Below are positions 1-5,572 of a stretch of 13,995 bases of DNA, piece after piece. The DNA comes from DATBDE01 sp036270095 (lineage in GTDB: Bacteria > Actinomycetota > Thermoleophilia > Solirubrobacterales > Solirubrobacteraceae). A model generated the notes under the pieces. It saw only the letters and a program-made list of their open reading frames with translations. It did no database searches and had not been told where the DNA came from. Where the stretch lies: assembly GCA_036270095.1 (NCBI GenBank), contig DATBDE010000111.1, positions 1 through 13,995 of the forward strand. The letters run 5' to 3'. The position numbers and the translations under genes were made by a program. The stretch's first letter is position 1, and each line of letters opens with the position of its first letter.

Positions 1-1
1 C

Positions 2-55
2 CGAGCGAGTGGAGGTTTGTGGGGCCTATAGGCCACCCAATGTTCCACTCGCTCG
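2..55. repeat. 54-bp imperfect palindrome / large hairpin
   Basis: The arms cgagcgagtgga (2-13) and tccactcgctcg (44-55) are perfect 12-bp reverse complements. The centre is a second perfect palindrome, ggcctataggcc (23-34). Both are centred on the same point (28.5), so the whole segment is one dyad with 22 of 27 positions paired. Mismatches fall only in the intermediate stretch 14-22/35-43. As RNA it would form a long stem with small internal loops and a short tata-centred tip. There is no T-tract after it. It could be a terminator for a gene left of the window, a structured RNA element, or a palindromic repeat unit; the sequence alone does not decide. Confidence 0.75.
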
Positions 56-151
56 TGAAGCCGCCGCTCCCGCTCGGGCCCACCCCCTAATCGCTGCCGT
101 TCTCGACGCGAGCGCAAACCCCACGTGCCCGGCGACCGAACGCCACGCGGC

Positions 152-613
152 CTACGGCTTGAACACCATCAGCACCAGAATCGCCAGCACGGCCAGCGCG
201 GAGGCGTAATTGGCGACGAGCGACACGCGGTCGTCGAGCAGCGCCCGCACCTCCGGGGTGGCGGGTGCGTCGTCGGCGGCCAGCGCTCCGGCGAGCTTGC
301 GCGCCCGCTTGGGCCGGCGGCCCCCGAGCCCGCCCAGCGCCAGCGCGACCACGTAGAGCGCCAGCGCGGCGACGATCCAGCTCGTGCCGAGGCCGTAGCG
401 GTCGAGGTGCACGAGCCAGAGGCCGAAGGCCAGGACGAGCAGCGCGCCGAGGCCCACGAGCGCGACGCCGATCCGGGTGAGACCGAGCAGCAGCGCGATC
501 TCGGCTGGGCGCTCGCGCCGGCGCGCCGCCTCGAAGGCGACGCCCGCGACCACGATCCCGGCCACGAACACGAGCGCGCCGAGGAGATGGAAGAACAGCG
601 CCACGTCCCGCAC
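152..613 (-). CDS. Small integral membrane protein, DUF2269-like
   Basis: A 153-residue protein that is almost entirely membrane segments: hydrophobic stretches at about residues 5-27, 45-69, 77-97 and 133-151. A basic loop (RRPKRARK) at about 99-106 separates the third from the last helix. The first helix carries FFHLLGAL, and the overall layout resembles the DUF2269 family of predicted integral membrane proteins, whose function is unknown. The frame stays open further upstream, but that part is the shadow of the divergent acyltransferase gene, so I start at GTG 613; GTG 604 three codons downstream is equally possible. There is no clear Shine-Dalgarno sequence. It is divergent from the WS/DGAT gene with only about 42 bp between the starts. 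The family call is by pattern only. Confidence 0.72.
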   Translation of the reverse strand: MRDVALFFHLLGALVFVAGIVVAGVAFEAARRRERPAEIALLLGLTRIGVALVGLGALLVLAFGLWLVHLDRYGLGTSWIVAALALYVVALALGGLGGRRPKRARKLAGALAADDAPATPEVRALLDDRVSLVANYASALAVLAILVLMVFKP

Positions 614-640
614 CGGACGGAGCTTGGCGCATCGGTCCCG

Positions 641-646
641 TAGGCT
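641..646 (+). promoter_or_regulatory. Putative -10 element (TAGGCT) of the WS/DGAT gene
   Basis: TAGGCT fits the actinobacterial -10 pattern TANNNT and ends 9 nt before the GTG at 656. Transcription would start within a few bases of the start codon, giving a leaderless or nearly leaderless message. No convincing -35 at proper spacing is visible. Several other genes in this window show the same arrangement. Confidence 0.35.
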
Positions 647-655
647 GGTGGCGCC

Positions 656-2039
656 GTGGAGTGGATGAGCCCCATGGACGCGTCGTTCCTGCACATCGAG
701 CGTCCGACCAACGCCATGCACATCGGTGGCGTGAGCATCTTCGAGGGGCCCGCGCCGCCGTTCGACGAGCTCGAGGCGATGGTCGCGGCAAAGCTCGACG
801 TGGTCCCGCGCTACCGGCAGAAGGTGCGCTTCGTCCCGCTCGGGCTCGGGCGGCCGGTGTGGGTCGACGACCCGCACTTCAACCTCGCCTACCACCTGCG
901 GCAAACGGCCCTCCGCGCGCCCGGCACCGACGACAAGCTGCGGCGCACGGCGGCCCGGATCTTCCGCTGTGGGAGATCTGGATGGTGGAGGGGCTCAGCG
1001 ACGGCCGCTGGGCGCTGCTGTCCAAGGTCCACCACTGCATGGTCGATGGCGTCTCCGCCACCGACCTCATGGCGGTGATGTTCGACGACGGCCCGGCGCC
1101 GGCGCCGCCGCGGGCATGGAGCCCGGGCCCCGAGCCGAGCCGCCCGGAGCTCGTCGTGCGCATGCTCACGCACCGCACGCTCGACCCGGCCGAGCAGGCG
1201 CGCATCGCCGGCGCGGTGGTGCGCGCGCCGCGGGTGGCGCTGGGCCAGGCGCGCGACCTCGTGCGCGCGGCCGGCTCGGCCGTGAACCTGCTGCGCCCGC
1301 TGCGCGGCTCCTCGTTGACCGGGCCGGTCGGCCCGCACCGCAAGTGGAGCTGCGCGAAGGTGCCGCTGAGCGACGTCAAAAAAGTGCGCGCCGGCCTCGG
1401 CGGCACGGTCAACGACGTGGTGCTCACGATCGCCGCCGGCGGCCTGCGCGACCTGCTCGAGGCCCGCGGCGAGCGGGTCGACGGGCGGACGATCCGCGCC
1501 CTGGTGCCGGTGTCGGTGCGGCGCCCGGGCGAGCACGGCGTCTACAACAACCGCGTTTCGGCCATGTTCGCCGAGCTGCCGATCGGGATCGCCGACCCGG
1601 TCGCGCGGCTGGACGCCGTGCGCGCGCAGATGGACGGGCTCAAGCGCTCCAAGCAGGCCGTGGCCGGCGACGTGTTGACGTCGCTGTCGGGTTTCGCGCC
1701 GCCCATGCTGCTGGCGCTCGGCGCTCGGCGCTCGGCGCGCGGCTGGCCGCGCGGGCGCCGTCGCTGGGGCTGCACACCGGCATCACCAACGTGCCGGGCC
1801 CGCAGCAGGCGCTGCGCACGCTCGACCGGCGCCTGCTCGAGTCGTTCCCGTTCGTCCCCGTGATCGGCCGGGTGCGGGTCTCGATCGCGATCTTCTCCTA
1901 CGACGGCGACCTCTACTTCGGCGTCACCGGCGACTACGACAGCTCGTCCGACATCGACATCCTCACCGCCGGCGTCGAGCGCTCGATGGACGAGCTGCTG
2001 GCCCTGGTGCCGGCGCGCGTGGCCTCGCAAGCGCCGTAG
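656..2039 (+). pseudogene. Wax ester synthase/diacylglycerol acyltransferase (WS/DGAT), two frameshifts
   Basis: The family esterifies fatty alcohols or diacylglycerol with acyl-CoA to make storage lipid. The protein is read in three successive frames. From GTG 656 to about 964 it has the N-terminus (MSPMDASFLHIE). From about 964 to 1714 it continues with PLWEIWMVEGL, the catalytic HHxxxDG motif (HHCMVDG, 1030-1050) and the start of the C-terminal domain (TVNDVVLTIAAGGLRDLL, ALVPVSVR, NNRVSAMFAELP). From about 1735 to the TAG at 2037-2039 it has HTGITNVPGP and the family's final segment (DYDSSSDIDI). The combined span of about 461 codons matches the usual family length, so both ends are present. 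The first break lacks the usual PLDRxR stretch before PLWE; the second coincides with a 7-bp tandem repeat. As read, the gene cannot give a full-length enzyme. It is either a decaying pseudogene or carries sequencing/assembly errors. Family assignment is confident. Confidence 0.88.
1714..1734 (+). repeat. Three tandem copies of gcgctcg
   Basis: The 7-bp unit gcgctcg occurs three times in a row inside the WS/DGAT gene. Removing two copies (14 nt) restores the frame exactly and gives the smooth protein reading LLALGARLAARAPSLGLHTG. This points to slippage expansion, in the genome or in the assembly, as the cause of the second frameshift. Confidence 0.85.
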
Positions 2040-2062
2040 CATCCCCGCGCGACGGGGGATGC
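2039..2062 (+). promoter_or_regulatory. Hairpin spanning WS/DGAT stop and lipase start
   Basis: gcatcccc (2039-2046) and ggggatgc (2055-2062) are perfect 8-bp reverse complements around an 8-nt loop. The left arm begins at the last base of the acyltransferase stop codon. The right arm contains the G-run that could act as ribosome binding site and the lipase ATG (2059-2061). In a read-through transcript the lipase initiation region would be base-paired, so the hairpin could hold lipase translation low. It has no T-tract, so a simple terminator is less likely. Confidence 0.5.
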
Positions 2063-3309
2063 TCTTCAAGACGACCACGATCCTGGGCCTGGCCGCCGCC
2101 CTGTGCGCGCTGGTGTGCGTGCCCGCCGGCGCCGCCACCTTCGTGCCACCGGACACGCCGGGGCCGGACCTGTCGGTGCCGCAGGCAAAGCTCGCCGCGG
2201 CGCTGAGCTGCTCGGCCGGGGTCGACCGCGCGGCGCGCGCTCCCGTGCTGCTGGTGCAGGGCACCGGGGCGACCGCACACGACAACTGGTCCTGGACCTA
2301 CGAGCCGGCGCTGGACAAGCGCAGCATCCCCTGGTGCCAGATCGACCTGCCCGACCACGCCACCGGCGACGTCCAGGTCAACGGCGAGTACGTCGTCTTC
2401 GCCATCCGGACCCTGTTCCAGCGCGCGGGCCGGAAGATCGCGATCATCGGCCACAGCCAGGGCGGGATGGTCCCGCGTTGGGCCCTGCGCTTCTGGCCCG
2501 ACACCCGCGCCATGGTGGACGACGTGATCGGCTTCGCGCCCTCCAACCACGGGACCACGCAGGCCGCGGCGACGTGCAGCGACGGCTCCTGCAGCGCCGC
2601 CGACTGGCAGCAGTGGGACACCTCGCACTTCATGCAGGCGCTCAACAGCTACGCCGAGACGTGGCCCGGGATCTCGTACACGAACGTCTACACCCACACC
2701 GACGAGATCGTGCAGCCCAACGCCGACGACCGCGGGAGCTCGTCGCTGCACACCGGCGGCGGGCGCATCGCGAACGTGGCCACGCAGGACATCTGCCCCG
2801 GCGACACCAACGAGCACCTGCTCGTCGGGCTCATCGACCCGGTCGCCTATGCGCTGGCGGTGGACGCGCTCGACCACGACGGGCCCGCCGACCCCAAGCG
2901 CGTCGACCCCGGCGTGTGCGCGCAGCAGTTGCAGCCGGGCGTCAACCCGGCCACGTTCCCGGCCGACAGCGCCGCCGCCCTGGCCGACTTCGAGGGCTAC
3001 CAGGCCACCGAGGTGCCTGCCGAGCCACGGCTGGCCTGCTACACGAACGCGAGCTGCCCGTCCTCGTCGGTGCCTCCCGCCGCCAAGCGCTGCACGCGGC
3101 ACACGCGCTTCTCGGTGCGGCTGCGGCGCCTGCGCGGTCTGAAGGTCACGCTCGGCGGGCGGCGCCTGCGCGTGCACCGCCGCGGCCGCCGCCGCTCGGT
3201 GACGGTCGACCTCGGCCCCACCGGCGCCCAGCCCGTGGTCCTGGTGGTGACCGGGCGCACCGCGCGCGGGCACCGCGTCACCGTGCGCAGGACGTATCGC
3301 GGCTGCTAG
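2059..3309 (+). CDS. Secreted lipase, Candida antarctica lipase B-like, with Arg-rich C-terminal domain
   Basis: A 416-residue alpha/beta-hydrolase predicted to hydrolyse lipid esters outside the cell. Residues 1-25 form a Sec signal peptide (KTTT, hydrophobic core, PAGA cleavage). VLLVQGTG (63-70) resembles the CalB oxyanion-hole strand; GHSQGG (131-136) carries nucleophile Ser133; TDEIVQP (214-220) matches the CalB acid segment with Asp215; His253 in TNEHLLVG fits the catalytic His. From about residue 341 a separate basic, beta-rich tail of about 75 residues ends in RTYRGC; such tails occur on exported proteins of this bacterial group and may bind the cell surface (inference). Start ATG 2059 is preceded by a G-run serving as ribosome binding site. 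It begins 19 nt after the WS/DGAT stop, so the two are probably co-transcribed. Its stop shares three bases with the stop of the convergent SnoaL-like gene. Cysteines in the mature part fit disulphides of an exported enzyme. Confidence 0.88.
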   Translation: MLFKTTTILGLAAALCALVCVPAGAATFVPPDTPGPDLSVPQAKLAAALSCSAGVDRAARAPVLLVQGTGATAHDNWSWTYEPALDKRSIPWCQIDLPDHATGDVQVNGEYVVFAIRTLFQRAGRKIAIIGHSQGGMVPRWALRFWPDTRAMVDDVIGFAPSNHGTTQAAATCSDGSCSAADWQQWDTSHFMQALNSYAETWPGISYTNVYTHTDEIVQPNADDRGSSSLHTGGGRIANVATQDICPGDTNEHLLVGLIDPVAYALAVDALDHDGPADPKRVDPGVCAQQLQPGVNPATFPADSAAALADFEGYQATEVPAEPRLACYTNASCPSSSVPPAAKRCTRHTRFSVRLRRLRGLKVTLGGRRLRVHRRGRRRSVTVDLGPTGAQPVVLVVTGRTARGHRVTVRRTYRGC

Positions 3310-3707
3310 CTGGCCGCCGGCGGCATGCCGATCTGGCCGAACAGCCCGAACAGGTCGATCTGGTCCCAGGCCTCAGCGATCAGGCCGTCGCGCACGCGGA
3401 GCACCGCCGTCGAGGTGAAGGTCGCGTTCCTGTCTGACGCAGGCACGCCGTAGAGGTTGCCCACGTGATGGCCGCGCCAGGTCTGGCGCGCGCACACGAG
3501 GTCGCCGGAGGCGAAGATGGCGTCGATCGTGTGGTCGAGCGGGTCGAACGCGCCCAGGAACACCTCGACCGCCTCCCGCTGGCCCGCGCGGCCGCGCTGG
3601 ACGCCGTCGTGGGCGAAGTCGCTGGTCAGCAGGCGGTTGCAAGCCGACGCGTCGCGGCCGTTGATGGCCTCGGCGTAGAAGCGTCGGACGACGTCGACGG
3701 CGGGCAC
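3306..3707 (-). CDS. SnoaL-like/ester cyclase-type NTF2-fold protein
   Basis: A 133-residue single-domain protein. The start (VVRRFYAEAINGRDASACNRLLTSDFAHDG), the centre (GQREAVEVFLGAFDP) and the end (AVLRVRDGLIAEAWDQIDLFGLFGQIG) follow the SnoaL-like pattern of an alpha+beta barrel with a closed hydrophobic pocket. Members act on polyketides or small lipophilic substrates or have no known reaction; the substrate here cannot be inferred. GTG 3707 is the only usable start after the upstream in-frame TAA (3720-3722). No Shine-Dalgarno sequence is seen, but TAAGCT lies 9 nt upstream, consistent with a very short leader. The gene is convergent with the lipase, the two stop codons overlapping in CTAG. 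Confidence 0.82.
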   Translation of the reverse strand: MPAVDVVRRFYAEAINGRDASACNRLLTSDFAHDGVQRGRAGQREAVEVFLGAFDPLDHTIDAIFASGDLVCARQTWRGHHVGNLYGVPASDRNATFTSTAVLRVRDGLIAEAWDQIDLFGLFGQIGMPPAAS

Positions 3708-3716
3708 GCAGCCGCG

Positions 3717-3722
3717 AGCTTA
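3717..3722 (-). promoter_or_regulatory. Putative -10 element (TAAGCT) of the SnoaL-like gene
   Basis: On the minus strand TAAGCT fits TANNNT and lies 9 nt before the GTG start at 3707, which has no Shine-Dalgarno sequence. This would give a nearly leaderless transcript. Confidence 0.3.
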
Positions 3723-3828
3723 CGCGTTGAGGAACCCGGGCGACGTCATGCACGTGGCGGATGGGCCCGAGCTGGGTAGACGCCGCTCCAGCGGAGCCGG
3801 CGAGCCCGAGCGCGAGCAACGCGGCCAT
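3723..3828 (-). other. Signal-peptide-like reading, possible gene remnant
   Basis: Reading the minus strand from ATG 3828 gives MAALLALGLAGSAGAAS, preceded in frame by TTRRLAAP. That is a basic, hydrophobic, small-residue order typical of a Sec signal peptide. After about 15 more residues the frame runs into the SnoaL-like gene out of phase, so no mature protein follows. It may be the 5' end of a lost secreted-protein gene, or a chance reading in GC-rich DNA. The segment is otherwise the non-coding gap between the SnoaL-like gene and the cupin. Confidence 0.22.
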
Positions 3829-3863
3829 CGGGGCGGCGAGTCGGCGGGTCGTATGCGGGCGAG

Positions 3864-3868
3864 AGGAG
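3864..3868 (+). promoter_or_regulatory. Ribosome binding site AGGAG deciding the cupin start
   Basis: AGGAG ends 5 nt before ATG 3874. It selects this codon over in-frame ATGs at 3727, 3748 and 3853, whose extra residues are Arg/Gly/Glu-rich and do not look like protein. Confidence 0.75.
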
Positions 3869-3873
3869 CGCGG

Positions 3874-4422
3874 ATGGTGCAGGAGGCGCGGCTGGAGCGG
3901 ACCGAGTACGGGCTGGCGCCCGCCACCGAGGGCTGGTTCGCGGTCAACGTGCGCGACGCGGCGTGGATGACCGACGAGGTCTTCGGCGACGCCTGCGTGA
4001 TCGAGGGCGACGCGGTCGCGTTTCCGCAGGTGGGCTACACGCTGGCCGTTCTGCGGCCCGGGCAGCCGAACGGCATGTATCACCGCGAGGACGACCAGGA
4101 GGACTTCCTCGTGCTCTCCGGCGAGTGCGTGCTGCTCGTCGAGGGCGAAGAGCGGCCGTTGCAGGCGTGGGACTTCGTGCACTGCCCGGCCGGCACCGAG
4201 CACATCTTCGTGGGCGCGGGGGAGGGGCCGTGCGTCATCTTCATGGCCGGGGGGCGCGCCCACCGCGGCAGCGCGGTCTACCCGCGCAACGCGACTGCGC
4301 TGCGCCACGGCGCCGGGGTCGAGGCCGATACGACCGCGTCGCGCGAGGCCTACGCGCCGTTCCCGAAGTGGAAGCCGGGTCCGCCGGAGAGCTGGCGCGG
4401 CCTGCCTTGGGCCGCGTCATGA
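3874..4422 (+). CDS. Cupin-domain protein
   Basis: A 182-residue single-cupin protein. Motif 1 is MYHREDDQEDFLVLSGE with His70, Glu72 and Glu76; the second His of the classical HxH is replaced by Glu72. Motif 2 is HCPAGTEHIFVG with His110. Three or four of these residues could still bind a metal. The N-terminal 40 residues (EGWFAVNVRDAAW) and the C-terminal tail (YAPFPKWKPGPPESW) lie outside the barrel. Cupins of this size include isomerases, dioxygenases and sugar-binding proteins; nothing here names a substrate. Its TGA overlaps an ATG (ATGA, 4419-4422) that opens only a five-codon reading. The next gene starts at GTG 4433, so the two are probably one transcript. Confidence 0.85.
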   Translation: MVQEARLERTEYGLAPATEGWFAVNVRDAAWMTDEVFGDACVIEGDAVAFPQVGYTLAVLRPGQPNGMYHREDDQEDFLVLSGECVLLVEGEERPLQAWDFVHCPAGTEHIFVGAGEGPCVIFMAGGRAHRGSAVYPRNATALRHGAGVEADTTASREAYAPFPKWKPGPPESWRGLPWAAS

Positions 4423-4432
4423 TCCGCGTCGC

Positions 4433-4915
4433 GTGAGCCCGCGCCTGCCGCCGCCGCTGGACCAGATCGCCGACCTCCCGGTCGACGTCGTCGCCGCGCT
4501 GCGCGCGCTTCCGGTGCTGGTCGAGCACACCGAGGAGGTGCGGCGCAACACCGCCGTGCTGCGCGAGGTAGCCGACGGGGTGAAGGGCGTGGCGCGCGAC
4601 ACCGAGGCTCTGCCCGCGCTGCGCGGCGAGATGGAGCGCGTGGCCGGCAGCACCCGCTACATCGAGCCGATGGACGAGCGCATGGCCGCGATCGAGGGGG
4701 CCATGCCGGTCCTCGTCGAGGTCCAGCGGCACCTGGCCGACCTGCCGGAGACGATGGAGCGCCTCGAGGACCGCATCGGCGACCTCACCGACCTGCTGCA
4801 GCGCATGCTCGGCGCGCTCGGGTCACTGGACGAGAGCGTGACCTCGCTGCGCGCCGCCGTCGAACCGCTCGGCCGCGTCGCCGACCGGCTGCCCGGCGCC
4901 GCGCGCCGGGCCTAG
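4433..4915 (+). CDS. Hypothetical coiled-coil protein
   Basis: A 160-residue protein with no enzyme motif and no signal peptide or membrane helix. Long amphipathic heptad-like stretches run through most of it (LPVLVEHTEEVRRNTAVLRE, METMERLEDRIGDLTDLLQR-type segments near residues 25-60 and 100-135). The repeated order of Leu/Val/Met with Glu/Arg suggests a helical rod or oligomer. The name rests on composition only and I do not recognise a family. GTG 4433 lies 10 nt after the cupin stop, with codons gcgtc before it and no good Shine-Dalgarno sequence, so translation is probably coupled to the cupin. The TAG stop (4913-4915) shares three bases with the convergent NTF2-like gene's stop. Confidence 0.68.
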   Translation: MSPRLPPPLDQIADLPVDVVAALRALPVLVEHTEEVRRNTAVLREVADGVKGVARDTEALPALRGEMERVAGSTRYIEPMDERMAAIEGAMPVLVEVQRHLADLPETMERLEDRIGDLTDLLQRMLGALGSLDESVTSLRAAVEPLGRVADRLPGAARRA

Positions 4916-5202
4916 GCGGCCGCGGCCTGCTGCCAGTCGCGCCGCGCCTGCTTTGCGGCCTCGGGGTGGAGCTTGACCGCCATGAACCGCCAGCGCTCGC
5001 CGTCGAGCACCCAGGCGAGGTGGAACAGGCCAACCATGTAGGTCGAGCCGGTTACGCGCCCGGGGCCGTCGTTGCGGTCGGGATCGCCGGCGTAGTCGAC
5101 GTCGGGGTCGAAGACGTCGGCGAACAGAGCGTCGATCTCGCCCGCGTTGAACAGGTCGATGCCGCGCTGGACGGCCGCCAGGTGGCGTTCGGCGTTTGTC
5201 AC
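4912..5202 (-). CDS. Small NTF2/SnoaL-like fold protein (tentative)
   Basis: A 96-residue protein. VQRGIDLFNAGEIDALFADV followed by FDPDVDYAGDP is the usual opening of NTF2-like domains: a helix, then G-E-I-D-A-L, then a Asp/Pro turn into the first strand. GERWRFMAVKLHPEA would be a later strand. At 96 residues it is shorter than the usual 120-140 of the fold, so it may be a reduced member. The GTG 5202 start is chosen because residues upstream in this frame are the Arg/Pro-rich shadow of the preceding gene. It starts 10 nt after that gene's stop and is the last gene of the minus-strand cluster headed by the TetR gene. Function unknown. Confidence 0.65.
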   Translation of the reverse strand: MTNAERHLAAVQRGIDLFNAGEIDALFADVFDPDVDYAGDPDRNDGPGRVTGSTYMVGLFHLAWVLDGERWRFMAVKLHPEAAKQARRDWQQAAAA

Positions 5203-5212
5203 GGGGCGAGTA

Positions 5213-5554
5213 TCACCCCCTCGCCATGCGCGCACCGAGCGCGGCCTCGCCGGGGCGCAGCCCGGACGGGCCGCCGCGCTCCAGGCGCCACGCGGGCGCG
5301 GCGGCCAGGGCGCGGTCGATCCGCTCGTGCACCTCGCGCTCGCGCGCGGCCTCGACGGCGAACACCGTGCGCACGTGCAGCCCATCGTTGTGCTGGGCGG
5401 CCACCGTCTGGTGGGGCGCGAAGGGGCACGGCGGCGGGTGGTCGATCGCGCCGCAGAGCTCGATTGTGATGACCGCGCCGGGCTCGCGCTCGTCCGTTCC
5501 GGGGTCGACGTGGAGAACGGCCTCGTGGGCGAAGGTGGCGCGGGTCGACTCCAT
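5213..5554 (-). CDS. Conserved-looking hypothetical protein
   Basis: A 113-residue soluble protein starting MESTRATFAHEAVLHVDPGT. Features are two beta-strand-like stretches (AVLHVDPG, GAVITIELCGAI), a Cys/Pro/His segment (DHPPPCPFAPHQT, about residues 38-50) and an acidic/basic helix (EAAREREVHERIDRALAA) before a loose tail. The CPxxPH segment with an upstream Cys34 might bind metal, but this is only a suggestion. I do not recognise a named family. ATG 5554 is the natural start, and TACGGT lies 8 nt upstream of it as a possible internal -10. The gene sits 18 nt after the nucleotidyltransferase stop and 10 nt before the NTF2-like gene, so it is part of that cluster. Confidence 0.7.
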   Translation of the reverse strand: MESTRATFAHEAVLHVDPGTDEREPGAVITIELCGAIDHPPPCPFAPHQTVAAQHNDGLHVRTVFAVEAAREREVHERIDRALAAAPAWRLERGGPSGLRPGEAALGARMARG

Positions 5555-5562
5555 GACCCCGA

Positions 5563-5568
5563 ACCGTA
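5563..5568 (-). promoter_or_regulatory. Putative internal -10 element (TACGGT)
   Basis: On the minus strand TACGGT fits TANNNT and ends 8 nt before ATG 5554. It could start a leaderless transcript for the last two genes of the cluster. It lies just upstream of the TGA-side end of the nucleotidyltransferase gap. Confidence 0.28.
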
Positions 5569-5572
5569 GGGC

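Noticed and set aside
2..55. Left-edge palindrome as a tRNA gene or insertion-sequence end
   Set aside because: It folds as one long stem without cloverleaf arms, and there is no transposase frame or target-site duplication in view.
87..791. A 234-codon minus-strand frame overlapping the DUF2269-like gene
   Set aside because: The product is extremely Arg/Pro-rich with no hydrophobic segments, whereas the frame ending at 152 gives four clean membrane helices.
1377..1383. A-run in the WS/DGAT gene as a programmed frameshift site
   Set aside because: The frame is the same before and after the run (LSDVKKVRAGLGG), so no shift occurs there. The real breaks are near 964 and 1714.
1714..1734. Short direct repeats as a possible CRISPR or larger repeat array
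   Set aside because: There are only three contiguous 7-bp units without spacers, inside a coding region; slippage explains them.
1963..3273. A 436-codon minus-strand frame opposite the lipase
   Set aside because: It is a shadow frame with no recognisable domain; the plus-strand lipase has a signal peptide and a full catalytic triad.
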